From: Mucilaginibacter sp. PAMB04168
GTDB taxonomy: Bacteria > Bacteroidota > Bacteroidia > Sphingobacteriales > Sphingobacteriaceae
NCBI RefSeq assembly: GCF_039634365.2
Contig: NZ_CP155079.2
Span: 1,984,001-2,048,000 of the forward strand
DNA length: 64,000 bases
Reading direction: 5' to 3'
The notes beneath the pieces are model-generated. The model was not told where the DNA came from. It searched no databases and was given only the letters and a program-made list of their open reading frames with translations. Shown one piece after another: positions 43,351 through 52,500 of this stretch. Both the position numbers and the translations under genes were made by a program. How positions within the stretch are numbered: the stretch's first letter is position 1; every line of letters starts with the position of its first letter.

Positions 43351-44505
43351 ATGTTGGCAATGAATTACCGCGGACCGTTCAGGGTACGTGCAGACCAAAA
43401 ACCCTACCCCGAAATTTTGCACCCAAGCGATGCGATTGTTCGTGTAACCCGTTCGTGTATTTGCGGATCAGACCTACACTTGTACCATGGTTTAGTACCA
43501 GATACCCGGGTTGGTACCACGTTTGGCCACGAGTTTATTGGCATTGTGGAGCAAATTGGCCCCGGTGTTGAAAAGCTTAAGGTAGGCGATCATGTACTGG
43601 TTCCGTTTAATATTGCCTGCGGTACTTGTGCTTTTTGTAAACAGGAGTTATACGGTAATTGTCATGAATCGAATCCTATGGCTACAGCTGTAGGAGGTAT
43701 ATTTGGCTACTCGCACACAGCGGGTGGTTTTGACGGGGGCCAGGCTGAGTATGTACGTGTACCTTATGCTGACATTGGCCCAACGGTTATCCCGGCCGAT
43801 ATGGATCCGGATGATGCCGTGCTGCTGACCGACGTAGTGCCAACAGGTTATCAGGCTGCCGAAATGGGTGGCATTAAAACCGGCGATACGGTTGTTGTAT
43901 TTGGCGCAGGCCCGGTAGGGATTATGGCTGCTAAATGTGCATGGCTGTTTGGCGCAGCACGTGTTATAGTGATAGACCACCTGGAGTACCGCCTTGACTT
44001 TGTTAGACAGTATGCACAATGCGAGGCTTATAATTTTAAATCTCTTGAAGACCCGGTTCTTTTCCTTAAAAAAACTACCGATTGGCTGGGCGCCGATGTT
44101 TGTATTGACGCCGTAGGCGGCGATGCTGCAGGTAGCGCTATGCAAACCATTACAGGCCGTAAACTAATGCTGCAGGCAGGTTCGGCCACGGCGCTGCACT
44201 GGGCTATAAACTCGGTAAAAAAGGGCGGCATTGTATCAATAGTAGGTGTTTATGGCCCAACTGATAACTTGGTTCCCATTGGTAACGTGGTTAACAAAGG
44301 CATCACCATTAGGGCTAACCAGGCATCGGTAAAACGCTTATTGCCAAGGCTGATTGAGCACATACAAGCCGGCCGCTTAAACCCGAAAGAGATTATCACA
44401 CATCGCATACCTTTAGAGGAGGTTGCCGATGCGTATCATATATTTTCGGCCAAGCTGGATAATTGTATCAAACCGATTTTAATTCCACCATCAGCCAGAG
44501 TTTAA
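43351..44505 (+). CDS. Zinc-dependent alcohol dehydrogenase
   Basis: Medium-chain dehydrogenase/reductase of 384 aa. The catalytic zinc ligands are in CICGSDLHLYHG (Cys) and FGHEFIG (His-Glu). The structural zinc site is CGTCAFCKQELYGNC, and the NAD-binding fold has VVFGAGPVGIMAA. Overall it resembles the glutathione-independent formaldehyde dehydrogenase-like or threonine dehydrogenase-like subgroup, which often has the DHLEYRLDFVRQ region. Substrate is uncertain. A purine-rich AAAGGAA lies 12-18 bases upstream of the ATG. The stop is 11 bases from the next gene, so they form an operon. Confidence 0.88.
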   Translation: MLAMNYRGPFRVRADQKPYPEILHPSDAIVRVTRSCICGSDLHLYHGLVPDTRVGTTFGHEFIGIVEQIGPGVEKLKVGDHVLVPFNIACGTCAFCKQELYGNCHESNPMATAVGGIFGYSHTAGGFDGGQAEYVRVPYADIGPTVIPADMDPDDAVLLTDVVPTGYQAAEMGGIKTGDTVVVFGAGPVGIMAAKCAWLFGAARVIVIDHLEYRLDFVRQYAQCEAYNFKSLEDPVLFLKKTTDWLGADVCIDAVGGDAAGSAMQTITGRKLMLQAGSATALHWAINSVKKGGIVSIVGVYGPTDNLVPIGNVVNKGITIRANQASVKRLLPRLIEHIQAGRLNPKEIITHRIPLEEVADAYHIFSAKLDNCIKPILIPPSARV

Positions 44506-44516
44506 GGAGATTTATT

Positions 44517-45005
44517 ATGGAAAGCACAGAAAAAGATTTTTCACACATAAAAGGTTGGGGTGTTGATGCCGATCCGAAGAACGAGCCAACATACCCTATG
44601 AAAAAATATACGGGCGACGACCATAAACGTATCAATTGGGTACGTCCGCCGTTACAACCGGTTACGGTAGAGATTCTGCATTCAAACGAGCGTCCTAACG
44701 TAACTGCTGTGTTTGGTACCGTAGCGCCTCCATCGGGTTTAAGCGGAGCCATTCGCCGCTACGCGTTTAAGTACAGTGAGTCAAGTTACGGACACTGGTT
44801 ACCGTTATTATTGGCCGACCGCGTAAACGTAGTAGAGGGTGTAATTGATGACCTGAAACGAGGCCACGTTCCGAACATTTTTGCCGAAAAAGGTTGGGGG
44901 GCCGAGTGGAAGTACAACCGCAAAGCACTGATTCAAAAAGTGGCAACCGGCGCTATACTGGCCGTAGTAGTATGGGCTTCGTTAAATAAGAAAAAGAAGA
45001 AGTAA
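44517..45005 (+). CDS. Unknown protein with C-terminal membrane helix
   Basis: Protein of 162 aa. The N-terminal 130 residues are soluble and contain a repeat-poor but conserved-looking sequence (HIKGWGVDADPKNEPTYPMK, INWVRPPLQPVTVEIL and SGLSGAIRRYAFKYSESS). One membrane helix (ATGAILAVVVWASL) and a Lys-rich tail (KKKKK) end it, so the bulk sits in the cytoplasm or is tail-anchored. The ATG at 44517 is preceded by AAGGAGA six bases upstream, a strong Shine-Dalgarno. It is co-transcribed with the zinc alcohol dehydrogenase; I do not recognise the family. Confidence 0.78.
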   Translation: MESTEKDFSHIKGWGVDADPKNEPTYPMKKYTGDDHKRINWVRPPLQPVTVEILHSNERPNVTAVFGTVAPPSGLSGAIRRYAFKYSESSYGHWLPLLLADRVNVVEGVIDDLKRGHVPNIFAEKGWGAEWKYNRKALIQKVATGAILAVVVWASLNKKKKK

Positions 45006-45020
45006 ACCGCATTATATATT

Positions 45021-45064
45021 CATAAAAAAGGCGCTTATACAATTGTATAAGCGCCTTTTTTATG
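45021..45064. terminator. Strong terminator after the ADH operon
   Basis: A perfect 20-bp stem: CATAAAAAAGGCGCTTATAC (45021-45040) with its complement at 45045-45064 and an AATT loop. A- and T-runs on both sides allow either orientation. It closes the ADH-unknown-protein operon. Confidence 0.9.
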
Positions 45065-45236
45065 CCTGAAGCTGTATCATAACCGAACGATGATTGTTGC
45101 AGATACGAACAATTAGTTATTTAATTAACATTGCAAGAAACTGATTTTCAAATATTTGCTTGTTTGGTACTAAATTTAACTGTTTAAATTACACGAAATA
45201 ACACAGACACTTGAATAACCGTTAAATCAAAGTATC

Positions 45237-46277
45237 ATGAAAAAATATACCCTTATCATTCTTATGGCCATGAGCAGTGTAGCTGCGCTGGCGCAAAACA
45301 AATGGAATACTGAGCCTTACTTAACCAAGTCGTTATCGCAGGCAGCCATTAAAGAAGCATTTGTGCGTACCTCTGGTGGCAGCATTAGTGTTAGCGGTGT
45401 CGAAGCCTCACAGGCACGCATTGAAGTATATGTGAGTCCTAACAATAATGATAAAAACATCACCACAGAAGAACTCAAACAGCGCCTCGACGATAATTAT
45501 ACACTCGAAATAACCGACAAAGATCATGAACTGCATGCTACAGCCAAATCTAAATTCGGTAACATCGACTGGCGTAAGTCGGTAAGTATTTCTTTTAAAA
45601 TATTTGTACCGGTACAAGTAGCTACTAATTTAACCACCAGTGGCGGTAGTATAAGGCTTGCCAATTTGGCCGGCGATCAAAACTTTGCCACCAGCGGTGG
45701 CAGCCTTCACATAGCCAGTGTAAGCGGTAAAATAAAAGGCCGTACCAGTGGCGGCAGCATACAGGTAGAGGATGCTAAACAAGAAATTGATCTCACAACC
45801 AGCGGTGGCAGTATCGCAGCCAACAACTGTGACGGTATCATCACATTGGTAACCAGCGGCGGCTCCCTCAAATTAAATCAACTTAACGGAACTATAAATG
45901 CTACTACAAGTGGCGGCAGCGTAATAGGCAGCGGCGTTAAAGGAGAGCTTATAACAAGTACATCAGGTGGTAGTATAAACCTTACAGAAATGGCCTGCAG
46001 TATTGAGGCGTCAACCAGTGCAGGTAGCGTGCGGGTGCAGATGAGCGAGGTTGGAAAATATGTGAAATTAAATACCAGTGCCGGCAGCATTGACCTGAAA
46101 ATGCCACCCAAAAATGGTTTGGATCTGAATTTGAAAGGCGACCGGGTAAATGCCAGCATAAGCGGCAAGTTTCAGGGCAGTACCGAGACAGATCGCATTG
46201 AAGGTAAGTTAAACGGGGGTGGTACCCTGGTACAGGCCCACGCTTCAAACGGCCGTGTTACCTTGCGCTTCGAATAA
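45237..46277 (+). CDS. Beta-helix protein with 18-residue TSGGS repeats (DUF4097-like)
   Basis: Secreted protein of 346 aa with a signal peptide ending near ALAQ. T-S-G/A-G-S motifs fall at residues 45, 134, 152, 170, 188, 206, 224, 242, 260 and 280. From 134 to 260 the spacing is exactly 18 residues, so about eight identical rungs of a right- or left-handed beta-helix are expected, each rung starting with the Thr-Ser-Gly/Ala-Gly-Ser turn. This fits the DUF4097 (putative adhesin) group. The N-terminal third before residue 130 is a non-repeat domain with EVYVSPNNNDKNITTEEL. The role is unknown; surface or periplasmic scaffold seems likely. Confidence 0.82.
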   Translation: MKKYTLIILMAMSSVAALAQNKWNTEPYLTKSLSQAAIKEAFVRTSGGSISVSGVEASQARIEVYVSPNNNDKNITTEELKQRLDDNYTLEITDKDHELHATAKSKFGNIDWRKSVSISFKIFVPVQVATNLTTSGGSIRLANLAGDQNFATSGGSLHIASVSGKIKGRTSGGSIQVEDAKQEIDLTTSGGSIAANNCDGIITLVTSGGSLKLNQLNGTINATTSGGSVIGSGVKGELITSTSGGSINLTEMACSIEASTSAGSVRVQMSEVGKYVKLNTSAGSIDLKMPPKNGLDLNLKGDRVNASISGKFQGSTETDRIEGKLNGGGTLVQAHASNGRVTLRFE

Positions 46278-46304
46278 GTTGCTTTTACCCATACCTTATC
46301 ACAA

Positions 46305-46340
46305 GCAAAGAGCCCCTGCGTTAACGCAAGGGCTCTTTGC
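46305..46340. terminator. Bidirectional terminator
   Basis: GCAAAGAGCCC (46305-46315) pairs with GGGCTTTTTGC-like arm GGGCTCTTTGC (46330-46340), with an inner TGCG-TTAA-CGCA hairpin. It lies between the convergent beta-helix gene (stop 46277) and the EEP-family gene (stop 46349). Confidence 0.75.
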
Positions 46341-46348
46341 AGTTTGGA

Positions 46349-47194
46349 TTATTTGAACGAGATCTCTGCCATTACCGGAAAGTGGTCTGAAGGAAATTTA
46401 CCGTGGTAGCTATCTGTAATTACCCCCCAGCGATTAACCGAAACGTTAACTGTAGTAAATATGTGGTCAATGATCTCATTGTTTTTAAGTGATGCGCCGA
46501 AGCCGTTAAATGAGCCGTTGTTAACGTAAGGGTATTTAACCTGCTGATAAGTATCTTTCAATAAATCAGATGTAGCAATGCGCTTGTACCAGCTGCTGTT
46601 ATGATCGCCATTAAAATCACCAGTTAATATAGCAGTGGCACTGCCGGCTATAGCTTTTATCTTTTGCAGTATAAGTTTACTGCTTTCTTCACGCGCCACC
46701 ATGCCCTGGTGATCATAATGCACGTTAAAAAAATAGAATCTCTTTTTCGACGTAACATCTTGTAGATATACCCATGAGCATATGCGGTTACAGCAGGTGG
46801 CATCCCAACCCAGTGATGGTTTTTCGGGCGTTTGCGATAGCCAAAAATCTCCTTTATTCAGCAGCTTAAATTTATCTTTCCTAAAAAATATGGCGGAGTG
46901 TTCGCCCTTGTCGCTACCGTCATCACGACCCACACCGTAGCGGTGGTATTGCGGCAAGGCATTAGCAACATCGTCCAGCTGGTTCTTCAAGGCCTCCTGG
47001 GTTCCAAAAATATCAAAGTTATGAAAGCGCATGAGTGCCGCAACCACCGGCGCGCGGTTTACCCACAGGTTACCCGTATCGCGCGGATTATCAAACCTTA
47101 AATTATAAGTAGCAACGGTTAGCGTTTGGGCATGTAGCGTACCTGTAACAAGAGTTAGCAGCAAAAGCAATCGCATAAAAAATCTTACCTTCAT
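46349..47194 (-). CDS. Endonuclease/exonuclease/phosphatase family protein
   Basis: Secreted enzyme of about 281 aa with a signal peptide ending TLHAQ. Catalytic residues of the EEP superfamily are visible: VATYNLRFDNP (Asn), IFGTQEAL (Glu), FNVHYDHQG (Asp/His), TGDFNGDH (Asp-Asn) and PSDHFPVMAEI (Asp-His). The substrate may be a phosphodiester in nucleic acid, or a sphingomyelin- or inositol-type phosphate; this cannot be decided. ATGs at 47194 and 47176 both give good signal peptides. A TAATATTG box (complement of 47218-47225) with TTG 17 bases upstream could be its promoter. Confidence 0.86.
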   Translation of the reverse strand: MKVRFFMRLLLLLTLVTGTLHAQTLTVATYNLRFDNPRDTGNLWVNRAPVVAALMRFHNFDIFGTQEALKNQLDDVANALPQYHRYGVGRDDGSDKGEHSAIFFRKDKFKLLNKGDFWLSQTPEKPSLGWDATCCNRICSWVYLQDVTSKKRFYFFNVHYDHQGMVAREESSKLILQKIKAIAGSATAILTGDFNGDHNSSWYKRIATSDLLKDTYQQVKYPYVNNGSFNGFGASLKNNEIIDHIFTTVNVSVNRWGVITDSYHGKFPSDHFPVMAEISFK

Positions 47195-47260
47195 AAGTAT
47201 ATCAGTTATATGAACTGCAATATTACATTTCCTGTTTAAACGCAAGGTTAACAGGCAAAC

Positions 47261-49117
47261 TTATTGATTTGCTTTTTTCTGCTGCTCTTCAACCTTTTCT
47301 CGAGCCTTTTTCTTTTGCTTATCCAGCTCCTTTTGCCTATCCTTTTCTGTCTTCTCTTTCTTTTCGGCTTCCTTTTTCTTCTTTTTAAAAAACTCCTTCT
47401 TTTCTTTTTCTGAGAGTTTTAAATCGGCGTCCCGTTGGGTTTTGGCATCAAGACCAGCACACTTTTTTATACCCACCAGCAGTGTACGCCACAGTGTTTT
47501 AAAGAAAGGGTAATTTTTAGGTCGTAGATAAATTACATCTGCCGAGCGTGGCTGTTCACCGGGCTTATCGGGGTTATTATCTTTTAAGATCAGCGTGTTG
47601 GCAATTAGTGAAACCAAGGCCAACTTGCGCATTTTGAGGCTGGCCGTGTCAGCCTTAAGTAGCTGTACTTTCAAGTCGTTGTACAGTAAGGTCACTTTCC
47701 CTTGTGCCTGTTTACGGTTGCCCTGTATGTTAAAGTCCATGCGTTTTAACCGGCCCGATTCAATCTTGATGGATGAAAGTGGAACAGTGGCTACATTAAC
47801 TGCCTGCAGGTTAAGCGGGCCTGCCCATCCCCGGTAACTATAAGCGTATAAGCTATCCTTCAAATTAAATATGAAGTTTACCGCCATAGGGGCGCGGTTC
47901 ATAAAGCTTGCCCTTAGGTTGGCCTTCCAGAGATGGTTCTTAGCTATGGCTGCCGAATCGGTGGTTACATTATACATGCGTCCGTTTATCCGGTTAAAGG
48001 TAATATACCCGGTGCGCTTGGTTTTAGGGTTGTATTCTTTATAATAGACTGCGTATCCTGACAGCTTAAGGGTATCAATTTTTAGCTTAACAGGTAGCTG
48101 CTGAACAGTTTTGTTAGGAAAGGTTATCGACTTATCTATCTTAAAGCTTTTGGGATCGGTGCGTGGGTTACTGTAAACCTGTATATATCCGGATGATAAA
48201 CTGGCGCTGGATGCCTTTATGGTTTGGTTCTTATTAAAAGTTTCGAAATCGAAATTATCAAACTGTAAGCTTTTAGCACGCAGCACAAAGCGGTCTGAAT
48301 AAGTTTTTTGGAAAAAGCTGGCCGGAGTTTGTAGCGGAAGCAGTGATAGACCATTGATCTGGAGCTGCTTGGTACGGGTGGAATAAGTAATGCGCTTAAC
48401 CTCATAACCGTATAGTGCCTTAGCTGCCCGGCCACGATAATTATGGAGTTGTACACTTACCTCTCTGCAAAACAGGAAGCGGCTTTTATCAAATTGTGTA
48501 GCCGAGTCAATCAACAAATCGGTTGCCTTAAAGTCGAGTTCTTTAAAGGCGTTAACTGCCGGTTGTTTATTGGTGTAATTTTCATAGCGCAGTTTTACGT
48601 TGCTAAAAACAATCTGGCCTATATGCAGCATTTTTAGTGAACCCGCCATGCGCTGGTAAACAGTGCGATTGTCTTTGGGCTTGTTTTTAGGCGTTAAAAA
48701 GGGGTATTGCGCTACCCGTAGCTCAGGCGCATCTAATACTATCGTTCCAATATTGATCTGCTTTTTAAAGTAAAGCTTTAGCAGATGTGCGTTGTTGATT
48801 ACCAGCTTGTTTACTCTAACGTGATAGAGCTTATCGGGCGCTGTGCCTAACTGTTTTTGCCGGTTAAAAGCCGCCGTATCTGGTATAAGGCTCGCATGAT
48901 GAAGAACAACTCGCCCTAACAGTAAATTCAAACTTGCATCATCAAAATTGGCATGGTACAAACCATCCGAACTTTTACGAAGTGCATCATTGATTTTGTC
49001 TTTTAGGATAGGTTTAAAGCACAGGGTTAACACAAAGCCTGCTACCAACAAAATAGTTATAATAATGAGTAGTGTACTGAGCGCTATTTTTACCCACTTG
49101 TGCTTAAAAATATCCAT
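47261..49117 (-). CDS. Large AsmA-like envelope protein
   Basis: Protein of 618 aa with one N-terminal membrane helix (about residues 9-32) followed by a long beta-rich region with repeated short strands (for example LYHVRVNKLVINNAHLLKLYFKKQINIGTIVLDAPELRV). This resembles AsmA/DUF748-type bridges that span the periplasm toward the outer membrane. The last 60 residues are extremely charged (KKKKKEAEKKEKTEKDRQK), probably a helix. A family hit could not be confirmed; AsmA-like is by pattern only. The ATG at 49117 (MDIFKHKWVKIAL) is preferred over the upstream TTG. The gene stands alone and divergent from the susC promoter region. Confidence 0.6.
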   Translation of the reverse strand: MDIFKHKWVKIALSTLLIIITILLVAGFVLTLCFKPILKDKINDALRKSSDGLYHANFDDASLNLLLGRVVLHHASLIPDTAAFNRQKQLGTAPDKLYHVRVNKLVINNAHLLKLYFKKQINIGTIVLDAPELRVAQYPFLTPKNKPKDNRTVYQRMAGSLKMLHIGQIVFSNVKLRYENYTNKQPAVNAFKELDFKATDLLIDSATQFDKSRFLFCREVSVQLHNYRGRAAKALYGYEVKRITYSTRTKQLQINGLSLLPLQTPASFFQKTYSDRFVLRAKSLQFDNFDFETFNKNQTIKASSASLSSGYIQVYSNPRTDPKSFKIDKSITFPNKTVQQLPVKLKIDTLKLSGYAVYYKEYNPKTKRTGYITFNRINGRMYNVTTDSAAIAKNHLWKANLRASFMNRAPMAVNFIFNLKDSLYAYSYRGWAGPLNLQAVNVATVPLSSIKIESGRLKRMDFNIQGNRKQAQGKVTLLYNDLKVQLLKADTASLKMRKLALVSLIANTLILKDNNPDKPGEQPRSADVIYLRPKNYPFFKTLWRTLLVGIKKCAGLDAKTQRDADLKLSEKEKKEFFKKKKKEAEKKEKTEKDRQKELDKQKKKAREKVEEQQKKANQ

Positions 49118-49500
49118 GTTATTAAAAAAAGAACTTGTATGGGTGCATGATGCGCTTAAGAGAATAATCTGATTCACTAACAAGTGATAGTGCGGTAAGT
49201 TTTGTTAAGCCAATGCGATTACCAATAGTGAGTTTTCAATGTTTTAACGAAGTACTTGTGTGTCGAATATAATGTTTAAAGAAAAGGTAATATGGACTGT
49301 TGTTAAGGTTAATAGGTGATCAATCTGAGTTTTAAACATTTATTTAAAAGAAAATGCAATAACAATGCACCGTAAGCGTAATAAGAAAGTTACATTCAGG
49401 ACAGTTCAGGACACTACAGATTTCGGAATTGACTAATATTGACCCGAACCAATTACGAGCGCTGTTTTATCAATTGCAGCCTTAAACTATTTTTAAATTT
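49118..49500. other. Intergenic region before susC
   Basis: This 383-base AT-rich stretch holds no convincing gene. It contains a tandem direct repeat of TTCAGGACA at 49395-49403 and 49405-49413 and a -7-like TAATATTG at 49434-49441. No standard -33 box lies at the right distance, which would fit activator-dependent transcription of susC. An ATG-free leader of about 50 bases follows. Confidence 0.5.
49395..49413 (+). promoter_or_regulatory. Tandem TTCAGGACA boxes upstream of susC
   Basis: Two copies of TTCAGGACA with a 10-base period (one helical turn) end 20 bases before the -7-like element at 49434-49441 and 87 bases before the susC ATG. The geometry suits an activator bound to one face of the DNA, plausibly the AraC domain of the hybrid sensor encoded at 60.3 kb. 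The link is inference. Confidence 0.4.
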
Positions 49501-52500
49501 ATGATACGACAATTACAGTATTTGCCTATTGGCAAAAGGCTATGCCTACTGCTATTGATTAGCATTTTGAGCATAGGAACAGTATTAGCCCAACAAGTTA
49601 CCGTTACAGGTACCGTAACAGATGAGAATGGTGAAACGGTACCCGGTACTACCGTTACTATAAGGAATAAGGCGGGCGGCACATCAGTTGATGTGAACGG
49701 CAAATATAGCATCAGAGCTACTAAAGGTGATGTATTGGTTTTTAAACTGCTGGGCTATACTGATCAGGAAGCTACCGTTGGTGACAACCCGGTGGTTAAC
49801 ATCAAATTTGCCCGAAATACCAAGCAACTTACCGATGTGGTGGTTATAGGGTACGGTACACAAAAACGGGGTGATGTTACCGGCTCTGTATCCAGTTTAA
49901 AAGCAGGCAATATACCAGAAAGGCCGGTTACCCGCGTTGACCAGGCATTGGTTGGTCAAATTGCCGGTGTAACCGTAAGGCAAACCACAGGTGTACCAGG
50001 TAAAGCATTTAGTGTGCAGGTTAGAGGTACCGGTTCTATCTCGGCAGGTAACGAGCCACTGTATGTAGTTGATGGTTTTCCGCTAACTCCTGCCGCACCG
50101 AATGGTTCGGGCAACTTTGCTACCGGTAACCCTTTAGATAACATCAACCCGGCCGATATAGAGTCGATAGAGGTGCTAAAGGATGCCGCTGCGGCTGCCA
50201 TCTATGGTTCACGTGCATCCAACGGTGTTGTATTGATTACTACCCGCCGTGGTAAAATTGGCAAACCCGTAATTACTTACAACGCTTTTGCCGGCTATAA
50301 CGACAAAACAAGGGGATTAAATATGTTAGATGGACAGGGATGGATTGATCGTGCTACTGAAATGATAAACGGTGCTTATGTAAATAACTTTGGTTCTATC
50401 GGTGCTAAAGCAACTGATACGTATGAGCAGCGCCGTCAACTCATTAACACAACGTTAGCAGCCTCCAGTCAAATTCAGGCAGGCCAATTTAACACTGCCT
50501 ACATGCTTGATGACCGCTGGGCGCAACCAGGGCATCCGGGATTAACCTTTGTTGACTGGCAAAAAGAGGCTTACCGCAAAGCGCTGGTACAAAGTCATCA
50601 ATTAACAGCAAGTGGCGGTACCGAAAATGTTAAATACTTCGTTTCGGGCGCGTTTAATGATCAAAATGGCATACTAAGAGGGCTTGATTATAAAGCATAC
50701 TCTTTAAGAGCCAATGTTGACGTTACAGCAAGCAAGGTGTTTAAGTTTGGTATAAATATATCACCTTCTTATTCTATAGCCCACGATCCGGGGGTTGAAG
50801 GTAAAGACAATATCTTTCACCAAATCTTGAGCATGACTCCTGTACAGGAAGCTAATGCCGGCAGGTATGCCAATTCAGGCTTGTTTCCGCAATACAACTG
50901 GAGTGTATCAACCAACAGCCCAATTTCTAAATTAGAAAACAACGTTGGAGAAACCAAGCGCTACCGTACTTTGGGAACCATATATGCGGAGGTTAACATC
51001 CTGAAAAACTTGGTTTTCAGAACAACGTTAAACCTTGACAATACTGATAACACGTCGAGCTCATACGTGCCGTATATCAATGCGAGTTCGTTAACGGCGC
51101 GGTTAGCACAAACTACAACCTTAACCAGCGGAACATACAACACCTTCCGTCATCAAACATTTGTAAATGAAAATACGCTGAATTATAATGCTACCATAAG
51201 CAAGAACCACAACTTAAACTTATTAGCGGGTTATTCATTCACAGCCGATCGTAATGATCTGTCAACAATGTCATCCTCTAACGGATTTTCAAGCTCCGTA
51301 ATACAGACACTTAGTGCGGCTAATGCTATAACAGGCGGCTCCAGCGCTAATAAAAACACGCTTGAGTCTATGTTTGCCAGGGCGCAGTACTCGTTCAGGA
51401 GTAAATATTTATTTTCTGCCAGTATACGTCGTGACGGTTCATCGAGATTTGCCGAGAACAACAAGTATGGCTATTTCCCATCTGCCTCAGTAGGATGGAG
51501 AGTTACAGAAGAAAACTTTGCCAAAAAACTGACTGCGCTTAGTGATTTGAAATTACGTTATAGCTATGGTGAGGGTGGTAATTATAACATTGGTAATTAT
51601 TCGGCCATATCGCAAATTGGCTTGTATAACTACTCCTTTAACGGAGCCTCAGCAATCGGCCAAAACAGTTCTAATAACCCTGCTGCCGACCTAAGATGGG
51701 AAAAATCGAAAACCCATGATGTGGGAATTGACTTCGGCTTTTTTAAGAATCGTTTAACCGGTTCGGTTGACTACTACATTAAAGATAATACAGATCTTTT
51801 GTTGAACGTTCCAACTCATGCCTTATCGGGTTTTACGTCAACGCTTATGAATGCCGGCTCGGTTAGAAACAAAGGACTTGAAATTGAATTAACCTCGCAA
51901 AACTTTTCACGTGGCGTATTTACCTGGAGCACATCTGTAAACGTAAGTCATAACAGCAACAAGGTAACTGCATTGGCCAGCGGGCAAAGCCAGCTGCTTA
52001 TTCCATCAAGCTTTGATATTGAGCATAGCATTTTGCAGGTAGGTCAACCGCTATACAGCATTTATGTAGTTAAGCAAATAGGTATTTTATCACAGCAAGA
52101 TATTGCCAATAACTATCCGGTATATCAGGGTTCTACAAAAGAAACAGTAGGGGACCCAAAATACTTTGATGCTAATGGCGATGGTGTAATAGACGCTAAC
52201 GACCGTGTAATTGTTGGTCAGCCAAATCCAAAATGGATTTGGGGTTTCACTAACAGCTTTAAATACAAAAATTTCGACTTGAGCGTTTTAGTTCAGGGAC
52301 AGAACGGTGGTTCGATTTACTCACTGCTCGGACGCGCATTAACCCGTACTGGCCAGGGTTTCACGGATAATACCCCGGCATTTTATGAAAACAGGTGGCG
52401 CTCACCATCAAACCCCGGCGAAGGCAGGGTAAGTAAAGCTTACTCAACTTTTGGCCGTATAGCTAATACCGACTGGCTTTACTCATCAGATTACTGGAGG

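Noticed and set aside
43648..44145. 165-codon minus-strand frame within the alcohol dehydrogenase
   Set aside because: Antisense to a well-conserved coding region; cysteine- and histidine-rich composition is a by-product of the opposite strand.
45640..46100. Short repeated DNA units resembling a CRISPR array
   Set aside because: The 54-base period comes from the TSGGS protein repeats in an open frame; the units vary at synonymous sites and there are no spacers or cas genes.
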